Assembly: GCF_023571765.1 (NCBI RefSeq) | Contig: NZ_JAMJXC010000017.1 | Location: 52,861-116,860, forward strand | DNA: 64,000 nt | Source of the DNA: Xanthobacter aminoxidans | GTDB taxonomy: Bacteria > Pseudomonadota > Alphaproteobacteria > Rhizobiales > Xanthobacteraceae | Direction: 5' to 3' | Shown: positions 56,509 to 64,000 of the stretch, piece after piece | How positions within the stretch are numbered: the first letter of the stretch is position 1 | Layout of the letters: every line of letters begins with the position of its first letter | Translations under genes and position numbers: made by a program | Notes under the pieces: generated by a model | What the model was told of the DNA's origin: nothing | What the model saw: only the letters and a program-made list of their open reading frames with translations | Database searches by the model: none

Positions 56509-56526
56509 TCGCGCGTTCGCCTGACG

Positions 56527-56721
56527 TCAGTGACTGCGGCGCGGCCGGAAGACGGGCTCGGGTGTCGGACCGGGCAGGGCCGAGACGTGGCGCTCGATCC
56601 GCACCACCGGCAGGATGACGATCTCCGCCCCCTCCGGCCGGCTTCCGCCGCGATCCGCACGGGACGATCCGCGCCGCGCCGGCTGGCGGGCCGTATCGGG
56701 AAACGCAATGACCGTGTTCAT
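56527..56721 (-). CDS. Hypothetical small basic protein
   Basis: The 64-residue protein has many Arg residues and the segment IVILPVVRIERHV. GGAGG lies 9 bases before the ATG, which favours a real gene, but no family is recognised and the GC-rich codons could be fortuitous. It converges on the DUF1254 gene. Confidence 0.45.
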   Translation of the reverse strand: MNTVIAFPDTARQPARRGSSRADRGGSRPEGAEIVILPVVRIERHVSALPGPTPEPVFRPRRSH

Positions 56722-56865
56722 GCCCCTGATCCTCCATCGAGAGCCGTGATCACAACGTCACTGTGGTCCTTATGGTTGCGTGAAGCTTAACGTTTGGTGA
56801 ACCGGACGTTAATGGCGCGGGCGGACAGGCCTCCCGCGAGGGCGCCCACCGGCGCTGCCGCGCTC

Positions 56866-57600
56866 TCAGTTTCCCGCCCAGCGCCAGCGCATGTAGTCCA
56901 CCGCGAAGGGGGCCATGGCGGGCGTGAGGTCGGCTTCGCCCCGCACCACCGCAACATCGGCCAGCTCCGGGTGCGTCTCGGAGGCGAGGAAGGCGCGGAT
57001 GCGGGCGGCGAGGTCTTCGGCCGGCGCGTCGAACACGAGGCGGCCCATGAGCGCGACGCGCGGCCCGTCGAACAGGCCGGTGAAGCCCTCGTCGCGCAGG
57101 ATGTCGGCGGGCCGGAGCCCGGTCTCCTCGGTCAGCTCGCGCAGCATGGAGGCGTGGAGGTCCACGCGGTTGTCAGCCGTGATGTCGGAGGGGTCGGGTG
57201 TCCCGCCGGGAAAGTAGATGCGGCCGGCCGAGGCCGTATGCGGCCCCATGACGCCGAGCACGAAGCCGCCGTCCGAGCCTTCGATGGCGGCGAGGGCGAA
57301 GGCATTGACCATGCCCTCATCCTTCCAGCCCTCGTCGCGCCAGAAGGTGAAGGCGGCAAAATCCGTCTGGCGGAAGGCGCCGGAGAGCACGCCGTCCGCG
57401 AAGCCGTGGCGGGCGAGGAGCAGGATCGGCCCGTTCCACAGATGCGGATTGTCGGTCGCCCGGCGGGCGAAATGCGCGTCGATCTCGGCGCGGCGGGGGG
57501 CCATCTCGGTCCAGCCGCCGGGCTCGAAGGCAAGATCAAGCCGATGGACCGGCGCGATGCGCCGGTCCACGGTCCAGTCCTGACCCCAGCCGCCGCTCAC
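56866..57600 (-). CDS. Nudix hydrolase
   Basis: The 244-residue protein contains the Nudix core RELTEETGL, but the glycines (FPGGTPDPSD) stand 8 residues further upstream than in the usual box, and Asp takes the place of the first Glu. This marks a divergent Nudix subgroup. The substrate is unknown. The GTG start overlaps the OYE stop (GTGA), so both are co-translated. Confidence 0.85.
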   Translation of the reverse strand: MSGGWGQDWTVDRRIAPVHRLDLAFEPGGWTEMAPRRAEIDAHFARRATDNPHLWNGPILLLARHGFADGVLSGAFRQTDFAAFTFWRDEGWKDEGMVNAFALAAIEGSDGGFVLGVMGPHTASAGRIYFPGGTPDPSDITADNRVDLHASMLRELTEETGLRPADILRDEGFTGLFDGPRVALMGRLVFDAPAEDLAARIRAFLASETHPELADVAVVRGEADLTPAMAPFAVDYMRWRWAGN

Positions 57601-58691
57601 GCGGCGGCGTCCTTCAGGGTCGGGTAGTCCACATAGCCCTTGGCGCCGCCGCCATAGAGCGTGTTCTGGTCCAGTTCGTTCAGCGGCGCATCGCGGCGCA
57701 GGCGCTCCACCAGGTCGGGATTGGAGATGAACGGCTTGCCGAAGGCCACGAGGTCGGCCTTGCCCTGCGCCAGCACGGCATTGGCGAGGGCCAGGTTGTA
57801 GCCGTTGTTCACCATCCAGGCGCCGCTGTAGCGCTTGCGCAGCTCCTCGAACGAGAAGTCCGGCGCCACGTCGCGCGGGCCGCCGGTGGCGCCCTCGACC
57901 ACATGGATATAGACTGGGTGGCGCTTTTCCAGCTCGTCGATCACGTGGTTGAAGAGCGCCTGCGGGTTGCTCTCCGAGATGCCGTTGGCCGGCGAGACCG
58001 GCGAGAGGCGCAGGCCCGTGCGGGCGGCGCCGATCTCGGCGATCACCGCGTCCATCACCTCCAGCAGGAAGCGCGCGCGGTTCTCGATGGAGCCGCCATA
58101 GGCGTCCGTGCGCTGGTTCGAACCGTCCTTCAGGAACTGGTCGATGAGGTAGCCGTTGGCGCCGTGCACCTCAACGCCGTCAAAGCCGGCCTTGATGGCG
58201 TTGGCGGCGGCGCGACGATAATCCGCGACGATGCCGGGGATCTCGGACAGCTCCAGCGCGCGCGGGGCGGAGGTCTCGGCGAAGCCGTTGTTCACGAAGG
58301 TCTTGGAGGCCGCGGTGAGGGCGGAAGGCGCCACCGGCGCGCCGCCGTTGGGCTGCAGCGAGGTGTGGGAGACGCGGCCCACATGCCAGAGCTGGATGAA
58401 GATGCGCCCGCCCTTGGCGTGCACGGCGTCCGTTACCTTCTTCCAGCCCTCGACCTGGGCATCGGAATAGATGCCGGGCGTGTCCTGATAGCCCTGGCCT
58501 TGCTGGGAGATCTGCGAGGCCTCGGTGATGAGCAGGCCGGCATCGGCGCGCAGGGCGTAATATTGCGGCGCAAGTTCGCTGGGCACGAAGCCGGCGGCGG
58601 CGCGGTTGCGCGTGAGGGGGGCCATGACGATGCGGTTCGGCAGCGTCAGGTTGCCGAGGCGGAAGGGTTCGAACAGGGACGTCGCGCTCAT
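57597..58691 (-). CDS. Old Yellow Enzyme family alkene reductase (NemA-like)
   Basis: The 364-residue FMN enzyme starts LFEPFRLGNLTLPNRIVMAPLTRNRA. It has the substrate-binding HGANGYLIDQFL and the flavin loops AFGKPFISNPDL and LWHVGRVSH. It reduces activated C=C bonds or nitro groups and may detoxify electrophiles. It is followed by the coupled Nudix gene. It is 180 bases from PhzF, with no gene between them. Confidence 0.93.
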   Translation of the reverse strand: MSATSLFEPFRLGNLTLPNRIVMAPLTRNRAAAGFVPSELAPQYYALRADAGLLITEASQISQQGQGYQDTPGIYSDAQVEGWKKVTDAVHAKGGRIFIQLWHVGRVSHTSLQPNGGAPVAPSALTAASKTFVNNGFAETSAPRALELSEIPGIVADYRRAAANAIKAGFDGVEVHGANGYLIDQFLKDGSNQRTDAYGGSIENRARFLLEVMDAVIAEIGAARTGLRLSPVSPANGISESNPQALFNHVIDELEKRHPVYIHVVEGATGGPRDVAPDFSFEELRKRYSGAWMVNNGYNLALANAVLAQGKADLVAFGKPFISNPDLVERLRRDAPLNELDQNTLYGGGAKGYVDYPTLKDAAA

Positions 58692-58871
58692 GAAGGGTGT
58701 CCTCTGGCGTGGGGCCGGGAGTGCTGCGATGCGGCAGACATAGGCGCGATCAAGCCACTGCCAAGCCCGGCCGCACGCGAAAGCAGGCTCAAATCGGGCC
58801 CACGAGCGTGAGTTGTTTCAATGCCACCTATTGGCCGCGCTCAAGTATGGCACCTTACCCATTGGCGTCTT

Positions 58872-59777
58872 TCAGATATGCAGCACGCCCTCGGCGATCA
58901 CCACCGCACCGCCGCCGATGGTGGCGCCGGTGACCTGCCCGCCCTTCACGGTGAAGCCGAGATCGACCCGGCTCGGCCGGCCCATCTCGAAGCCCTGGTC
59001 GATGCGCACCTTGTGGTGGCCGTCCACCCTATTCTCTGCGTCGAGCAGCACCCAGGGGAAGGCGGCGGCGGCGGAGCCGGTGGCCGGATCCTCCTCCGTG
59101 CCGAGGCCGGGGGAAAACATGCGGGCGCGGAAGTCCGCGTCGCCTTCCTCGTCCAGCGTGTAGAGGTAAAGCGCCTCGCCGAAGCCGCCGAGGGAGGCGA
59201 TGAAGGCCGCCTCGTCCGGCCGCGCGCGGGCGAGCGCCGTGAGGTCGGCCAAGGGCACGAACAGGAAGGGCACGCCGGCATTGGCGACGATGGGCCGGTG
59301 GGCGTCGAAGCCGATGTCGCTCTCGTCGAGGCTCAGCGCCTCGGCGCAGGCGGCGCGGGAGATGTTCACCTCCTCGATCTCGCCCTTGCGCGGCGCGGTG
59401 AACACGGCCGAGCCCTTGCGCGCGCCGGCCGGCGTGGCGCCCTGCGCGGCCACCTCGCAGGTGATGGTGCCGATGGTCTCCTCGATGCGCAGGGTGCCCG
59501 TGGCGAGCTTGTCCTCCAGCGCGAGGAGCACGGCCGCGCCGACGGTGGGATGGCCGGCGAACGGCATCTCATGGGCGACGGTGAAGATGCGGATGCGGGC
59601 GCGGTTCGCCTTGTTCTTCGGCGGCAGCACGAACACCGTCTCGGAGACGTTGAACTCCCGCGCGATCTGCTGCATGGCCGCGTCGTCGAGCCCCTGGGCA
59701 TCCAGCACCACGGCGAGCGGGTTTCCGCCGAAGGGGCGGGTGGTGAATACGTCCAAGGTCACGTACCGGCGCGGCAT
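58872..59777 (-). CDS. PhzF family isomerase/epimerase
   Basis: The 301-residue protein has the catalytic Glu in FNVSETVFV (about 45), MPFAGHPTVGAA and the C-terminal LGTEEDPATGSAA. The family includes phenazine PhzF and amino acid isomerases; single copies away from phenazine genes have unknown substrates. It starts 74 bases after pdxY ends, on the same strand. Confidence 0.92.
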   Translation of the reverse strand: MPRRYVTLDVFTTRPFGGNPLAVVLDAQGLDDAAMQQIAREFNVSETVFVLPPKNKANRARIRIFTVAHEMPFAGHPTVGAAVLLALEDKLATGTLRIEETIGTITCEVAAQGATPAGARKGSAVFTAPRKGEIEEVNISRAACAEALSLDESDIGFDAHRPIVANAGVPFLFVPLADLTALARARPDEAAFIASLGGFGEALYLYTLDEEGDADFRARMFSPGLGTEEDPATGSAAAAFPWVLLDAENRVDGHHKVRIDQGFEMGRPSRVDLGFTVKGGQVTGATIGGGAVVIAEGVLHI

Positions 59778-59851
59778 CTCAGCTCTCGAACGCTACAAGA
59801 GCACCCGCGCCCCCACGCCGGCCTCTTACCTCTGCTTGCCACAATTTAGCC

Positions 59852-60700
59852 TCAGATCGCAGAGGCCGGGAAGAGCCGCGAGGGGGTCACGAACTCGTCT
59901 TGCGCTTCCACCAGCAGCAATTCCCGAGACTGTGCTTTTTCGGTTCGGGTCAGCACCCCGTAAATGGAGGATGCGGCAAGGGAAACCGCCTGCGCGGTGG
60001 AGCTCGTGCGCAGCACGTGGAAGAAGAACAAGGCGGCGATGGCATCGCCCGCGCCATTGAGCGACACGGCGAGGCGCGGCGTCCTCACCAGGAACCGCCC
60101 ATCCGGTCCGGAGGCGAGAAGATCGATCGAATCGGACGGCGTTTCGCTGACATGCAGGCTGGTGACGAGGATCACCTTCGGCCCCAGCGCGTGCAGGGCG
60201 TCGCAGGCGGCGATGGCCTCCGGGAGTGTCGTGCAGGTGCGGCGGGTGAGGAGCTCCAGCTCGAACTGGTTGGGGGTGATGACATCCGCCGCGGGCACCG
60301 CCTGCTCGCGCATGAATTCCGGGATGCCCTGCCGCACGAAGATGCCGCGGCCCACATCGCCGATCACGGGATCGCAGCAATAGGCGGCGTTGCGGTTAGC
60401 GGTCCGAACCCGCCCCACCGCATCGAGGATGGCGGCGCCGATATCGGCCGAGCCCATGTAGCCGGAGAGCACGCCGTCGCAGCGCGACAGCACCCCGCGC
60501 TCGGCGATGCCCTCCACCAGATCGCCGATCACGGACGCCTCGAACACCTGCCCCCGCCACGCGCCATAGCCGGTGTGGTTGGAGAACTGCACGGTGTTGA
60601 TGGGCCAAACCTCCACGCCCAGCCGCTGCAGCGGGAACACGGCGGAAGCGTTGCCCACATGGCCGTAGGCGACGTGCGACTGGATGGAGAGGATGTTCAT
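59852..60700 (-). CDS. pdxY: Pyridoxal kinase PdxY
   Basis: The 282-residue ribokinase-fold enzyme starts MNILSIQSHVAYGHVGN, as PdxY does, and has the ATP/catalytic loop SLNGAGDAIAALF near 220. It phosphorylates pyridoxal in vitamin B6 salvage. The E. coli protein is 287 residues. I chose the ATG at 60700; the hydrophobic stretch upstream is not part of the fold. Confidence 0.93.
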   Translation of the reverse strand: MNILSIQSHVAYGHVGNASAVFPLQRLGVEVWPINTVQFSNHTGYGAWRGQVFEASVIGDLVEGIAERGVLSRCDGVLSGYMGSADIGAAILDAVGRVRTANRNAAYCCDPVIGDVGRGIFVRQGIPEFMREQAVPAADVITPNQFELELLTRRTCTTLPEAIAACDALHALGPKVILVTSLHVSETPSDSIDLLASGPDGRFLVRTPRLAVSLNGAGDAIAALFFFHVLRTSSTAQAVSLAASSIYGVLTRTEKAQSRELLLVEAQDEFVTPSRLFPASAI

Positions 60701-60888
60701 GGGGCGATTTCCGGGGGGCGCTGAACAGCCGGTTAACCCGATGCAGCCTCCGCCGACAAATGGAATCTGTTGATGCGGCCCCACGGCCCCGCTGATGTTT
60801 CCCCGCGCAACAGCAAGTGACCGGAGACGCACCGTTCGACCACTGGAAATGCGCCGCGCAGGAGACTAAGCCGGAGCGCCGCCGCCCG

Positions 60889-61890
60889 ATGGCGGCGCAT
60901 TGTCCCGGTGACGCCTTGCCCTCGACCCGACTGCCGCTCCGTTCCCTTCTTGCCGCGCTGATGCTCGGCGGCCTTGCCGCGCCTGCGCACGCAGCAGGCG
61001 GCCCGGCCTGCTATCCGCCCCAGGCGCTGGCGGCGAAGCCGGGGGAGGAGATCGTGCGGCCGCACACGGGCGGGCCGGGCCAACTGCCTGACATCTCGGT
61101 GCCGGCCTCGGCGCCGGTGCCGGCCGCGCTGCGCGGCTCCATCCGCCGGGTGGACCTGCCGCCGGGGGCGAAGATGGTGGCCCTCACCTTCGACCTTTGC
61201 GAGGCCTCCAGCGAGACCTCGGGTTATGATGGCGCCCTCGTGGATTACCTGCGCAGCGAGGGCATCGCCGCCACCTTCTTCGCCGGCGGGAAGTGGATGG
61301 TGAGCCATCCCGAGCGCGGCGGCCAGCTCACGGCCGATCCCGGCTTCGAGATGGGCAACCACACCTGGTCCCACGCCAATCTCACCGTGAAGACGGGCGA
61401 AGCCATGCGCCGGCAGGTGGACGATGCCGATATCGGCCTCGCCCTCGGCCGCAAGCAGGCGGAGGCGAAGGGCTGCATGCTGCCCAAGCCGCAGGCCATC
61501 AGCCTGTTCCGCTTCCCCTACGGCTCGTGCAGCGCCGAGTCGCTGAACTATGTGAACGACACCGGCCACCTCGCCATCCAGTGGGACGTGGATTCCGGCG
61601 ATCCCGCCTTCATCGGCGCCAAGGGCATGGCCGACGACATGCTCCGCGGCATCAAGCCCGGCTCCATCGTGCTGATGCACGCCAACGGTCGCGGCAAGCA
61701 CACCGCCGAGGCACTGAAGATCCTCATCCCCGCGCTGCGCGCCAAGGGCTACCGCTTCGCCACCGTGGGCCAGCTGCTCGCCGCCGGCACGCCGGTCATC
61801 GCCCAGACCTGCTATTCCCTGAAGCCGGGCGACACCCGCATCTACGACGAGGCTGCGCGGACCGGAAAGCGCATCCTGCCGGTGCAGTAG
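60889..61890 (+). CDS. Polysaccharide deacetylase (NodB-like), divergent motif
   Basis: The 333-residue secreted protein has a signal peptide ending PAHAA (about 36). The NodB homology domain begins with VALTFDLCEASS, where the usual TFDDG has its second, metal-binding Asp replaced, while HTWSH keeps the two metal histidines. It may act on polysaccharide or peptidoglycan with changed metal binding. An upstream in-frame ATG exists at 60817. It is divergent from pdxY. Confidence 0.82.
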   Translation: MAAHCPGDALPSTRLPLRSLLAALMLGGLAAPAHAAGGPACYPPQALAAKPGEEIVRPHTGGPGQLPDISVPASAPVPAALRGSIRRVDLPPGAKMVALTFDLCEASSETSGYDGALVDYLRSEGIAATFFAGGKWMVSHPERGGQLTADPGFEMGNHTWSHANLTVKTGEAMRRQVDDADIGLALGRKQAEAKGCMLPKPQAISLFRFPYGSCSAESLNYVNDTGHLAIQWDVDSGDPAFIGAKGMADDMLRGIKPGSIVLMHANGRGKHTAEALKILIPALRAKGYRFATVGQLLAAGTPVIAQTCYSLKPGDTRIYDEAARTGKRILPVQ

Positions 61891-62004
61891 GAGAAGGGGG
61901 AGCCGGCGGACGGCATCCCACCTCATCCCACGCCCCCTTGCTTCAGCCGCTTCGTTCGGCTATGAGCAGCCTCCCGTACTCGTGAGCGATGAGCAGAGCG
62001 CCCC

Positions 62005-62109
62005 GTGTCGTCCCGCACGACCAAGACCGCCGCCTCTCAGCCCCGGACCATCAAGGTTCCGGGCAACGCTCTCATTCTGCGCGCGCTTCTTCTCCTTAGC
62101 CGCCCCTGA
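62005..62109 (+). CDS. Leucine-rich leader peptide of leuA
   Basis: A 34-residue reading frame with a GTG start ends in LILRALLLLSRP. Six of nine codons between 62071 and 62097 are for Leu (CTC, CTG, CTT, CTT, CTC, CTT). It stops 137 bases before leuA. The stop codon lies inside the first strand of a perfect 8-base stem, and a terminator-like hairpin follows. This is the form of a transcription-attenuation leader. The start is not certain: there is no strong ribosome binding site before the GTG. Confidence 0.7.
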   Translation: MSSRTTKTAASQPRTIKVPGNALILRALLLLSRP

Positions 62110-62182
62110 GGGCCGGCCGGGCTTGCGCCTGGGCACTCAGGGGAACCGCCGCCGCCGGGCCTGAAGACCCGGCGCCTGTTTT
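62103..62182 (+). promoter_or_regulatory. leuA attenuator
   Basis: CCCCTGAG (62103-62110) pairs perfectly with CTCAGGGG (62136-62143). Then CGCCGGG (62153-62159) pairs with CCCGGCG (62168-62174) and is followed by CCTGTTTT (62175-62182), a terminator form. The first strand overlaps the leader stop codon, so ribosome position should decide which stem forms. Confidence 0.72.
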
Positions 62183-62246
62183 CGGCTTATGATCCGGACA
62201 ACATGCTCCCAGACGGGCCGCGCCGGATGCGAGAAGGACCGCTCCC

Positions 62247-63809
62247 ATGACTGCCAGCAACACCGTCGGCGCCAACGACCGCGTCATCATCTTCGACACC
62301 ACCCTGCGTGACGGCGAACAGTGCCCCGGCGCCTCCATGACCTTCGAGGAGAAGCTCGAGGTGGCCGAGGTGCTGGACGAGATGGGCGTCGACGTGATCG
62401 AGGCCGGCTTCCCCATCGCTTCCATCGGTGATTTCGAAAGCGTGGCGGAGATCGCCCGCCGCACCAAGAACGCCACCATCGCCGGCCTCTCCCGCGCCGC
62501 CCTGAACGACATCGACCGCTGCGCCGAGGCGGTGAAGCACGCCCGCCGCGGGCGCATCCACACCTTCCTGTCCACCTCGCCCGTGCACATGAAGTACAAG
62601 CTCCAGAAGGAGCCGCACGAGGTGCTGGAGATGGTGGTGGCTTCCGTCACCCGCGCCCGCAACCACGTGGAGGACGTGGAGTGGTCGTCGGAGGATGGCA
62701 CCCGCACCGAGATCGATTTCCTGTGCCGGTGCGTGGAGGCGGCGATCAAGGCCGGCGCCACCACCATCAACATCCCCGACACGGTGGGCTACACCACCCC
62801 GGCCGAGTATGAGGCGCTCTTCCGCACCGTACGCGAGCGCGTGCCCAATTCGGACAAGGCCATCTTCTCCGTCCATTGCCACAACGACCTCGGCATGGCG
62901 GTCGCCAATTCGCTGGCCGGCCTCGCCGGCGGCGCGCGGCAGATCGAGTGCACGATCAATGGCATCGGTGAGCGGGCGGGCAACGCCGCGCTCGAAGAGA
63001 TCGTGATGGCCATCGACACCCGCTCGGACGTATTGCCCTATCGCACCGGCATCAATTCCAAGATGCTCACCCGCGTGTCCAAGCTGGTCTCGGCGGTGAC
63101 ATCCTTCCCGGTGCAGTACAACAAGGCCATCGTCGGCCGCAACGCCTTCGCCCATGAGAGCGGCATCCATCAGGATGGAATGCTGAAGCACACCCAGACC
63201 TACGAGATCATGACGCCCGAGAGCGTGGGTGTCTCCAAGACCTCACTGGTCATGGGCAAACATTCCGGCCGGGCCGCCTTCCGCGACAAGCTCAAGGCCA
63301 TGGGCTACGAGCTGGGCGAGAACGCGCTCAACGATGCGTTCACCCGCTTCAAGGACCTCGCAGACCGCAAGAAGGTGGTCTACGACGAGGACATCGAGGC
63401 GCTGGTGGATCAGGAGATCGCGGTCTCCCACGACCGCATCAAGCTCCTGTCCCTGTCGGTCATCGCCGGCACCCACGGCCCGCAGCGCGCCACCATGCGC
63501 GTCGAGGTGGACGGCCGCGTCATCACCGAGGAGGCCGAGGGCAATGGCCCGGTGGATGCCACCTTCAATGCCATCAAGGCTTTGGTGCCGCATCAGGCCA
63601 AGCTCGACCTCTATCAGGTCCATGCCGTCACCGAGGGCACCGATGCGCAGGCCGAGGTGTCCGTGCGGCTCGAGGAGAACGGCAAGGTGGTGACCGCCCG
63701 CGCCGCCAATCCCGACACGCTGGTGGCCTCCGCGCAGGCCTACATCACCGCGCTCAACAAGCTGCAGATGAAGCGCCAGAGCATGAACGCCCAGAGCGCT
63801 GCCGGCTGA
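62247..63809 (+). CDS. leuA: 2-isopropylmalate synthase
   Basis: The 520-residue enzyme condenses acetyl-CoA with 2-ketoisovalerate, the first committed step of leucine synthesis. The HMGL-like TIM barrel has DTTLRDGEQCPGASM (17-31), the metal ligands HCHND and GIGERAGNAALEE, then HESGIHQDGMLKH. The C-terminal LeuA regulatory domain (from about 395) mediates leucine feedback. AAGGA precedes the ATG. A leader peptide and attenuator lie upstream; a terminator follows. Confidence 0.97.
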   Translation: MTASNTVGANDRVIIFDTTLRDGEQCPGASMTFEEKLEVAEVLDEMGVDVIEAGFPIASIGDFESVAEIARRTKNATIAGLSRAALNDIDRCAEAVKHARRGRIHTFLSTSPVHMKYKLQKEPHEVLEMVVASVTRARNHVEDVEWSSEDGTRTEIDFLCRCVEAAIKAGATTINIPDTVGYTTPAEYEALFRTVRERVPNSDKAIFSVHCHNDLGMAVANSLAGLAGGARQIECTINGIGERAGNAALEEIVMAIDTRSDVLPYRTGINSKMLTRVSKLVSAVTSFPVQYNKAIVGRNAFAHESGIHQDGMLKHTQTYEIMTPESVGVSKTSLVMGKHSGRAAFRDKLKAMGYELGENALNDAFTRFKDLADRKKVVYDEDIEALVDQEIAVSHDRIKLLSLSVIAGTHGPQRATMRVEVDGRVITEEAEGNGPVDATFNAIKALVPHQAKLDLYQVHAVTEGTDAQAEVSVRLEENGKVVTARAANPDTLVASAQAYITALNKLQMKRQSMNAQSAAG

Positions 63810-63850
63810 GCGCGATGGGCTGAGGCCTACCGACCGTCACAAGCAAAGAA

Positions 63851-63875
63851 GGCCGCCCCATGGGGCGGCCTTTTT
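63851..63875. terminator. Terminator after leuA
   Basis: GGCCGCCCCATGGGGCGGCC is a perfect 20-base palindrome followed by TTTTT, between leuA and the convergent gene at the right edge. AAGAA on the left gives only weak bidirectional character. Confidence 0.94.
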
Positions 63876-63885
63876 CGTTGCGGGA

Positions 63886-64000
63886 TCAGTTGCGGCCCGG
63901 TCCGTCGCCGGGAGCCCCCGCGGCCCCACCGGGACCACCTGCGCCGCCCGGCCGGGCGGCCGGCGTCGCGGGACCGGGGCGCGCAGCACCTGCGGCGGCT
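63886..64000 (-). CDS. Gly/Pro/Ala-rich protein C-terminal end (partial)
   Basis: The minus strand reads from the window edge to a TGA at 63886-63888 without another stop. It gives a tail rich in Gly, Pro and Ala ending DGPGRN. Only 37 codons are visible, so the family cannot be named; it may be a low-complexity tail of a longer protein. It converges on leuA. Confidence 0.5.
   Translation of the reverse strand, partial: AAAGAARPGPATPAARPGGAGGPGGAAGAPGDGPGRN

Noticed and set aside
61982..62164. 60-codon plus-strand frame before leuA
   Set aside because: It overlaps the leader peptide and runs into the attenuator; no ribosome binding site, no recognisable family, Arg/Pro-rich composition.

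Overview
The window is about 64 kb of GC-rich, gene-dense bacterial chromosome, almost all coding, with short operons, frequent 4-base start/stop overlaps and several GTG starts. The gene content points to an alphaproteobacterium of the Hyphomicrobiales, most like the Xanthobacteraceae. The clues are a cysI-DUF934-cysH arrangement with DUF2849, a TTGAT-N4-ATCAA (FNR/FixK type) box, a formaldehyde-activating enzyme close to that of Methylobacterium, and paired DUF1214/DUF1254 genes. This assignment is inferred from gene content only. No rRNA, tRNA, insertion sequence, prophage or CRISPR array was seen.

Bases 1-12350 hold a phenylacetate (paa) catabolic locus. The end of paaC, then paaD, paaE and an extra PaaA/PaaC-like gene run rightward. 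They converge on a leftward paaG-paaI-paaK unit. Divergent from that unit, across a PaaR-like palindrome, runs paaN, a thiolase (paaJ), a hydratase/dehydrogenase fusion that could do the PaaF and PaaH steps, and paaZ. Together these cover activation of phenylacetate to its CoA ester, ring epoxidation (PaaA and PaaB are outside the window), isomerisation, ring opening and beta-oxidation-like cleavage. A copper-type TonB receptor with a DUF2946 partner follows (12500-15420), then a small membrane protein preceded by an FNR/FixK box and a folded leader.

Bases 16000-30650 are mixed. They hold a SAF-domain oxidoreductase, a FabI homologue, two MFS transporters, fae (whose 3' end is repeated three times in tandem), a clan-A type glycosidase, a metallophosphoesterase, a Spy/CpxP-like protein, a LysR-DoxX pair, a long-chain polyprenyl diphosphate synthase, trmN6 and an S49 peptidase. 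Bases 30700-46700 carry housekeeping and accessory genes: nadE, an autoregulated-looking TetR-YciI pair, a very large DUF2339 membrane protein, ispE, a TPR protein, fhs, an SCP-x type thiolase and moaA.

Bases 46800-54260 are a sulfur block on the minus strand. DUF2849-cysI-DUF934-cysH (APS to sulfide) is followed by sbp-cysT-cysW-cysA (sulfate import). Both parts are preceded by the same AATTC-N4-GAATT palindrome. The right end has oxidoreductases (OYE, PhzF), a Nudix hydrolase, pdxY and a NodB-like deacetylase. It closes with leuA, which sits behind a leucine-rich leader peptide and an attenuator-like hairpin set.
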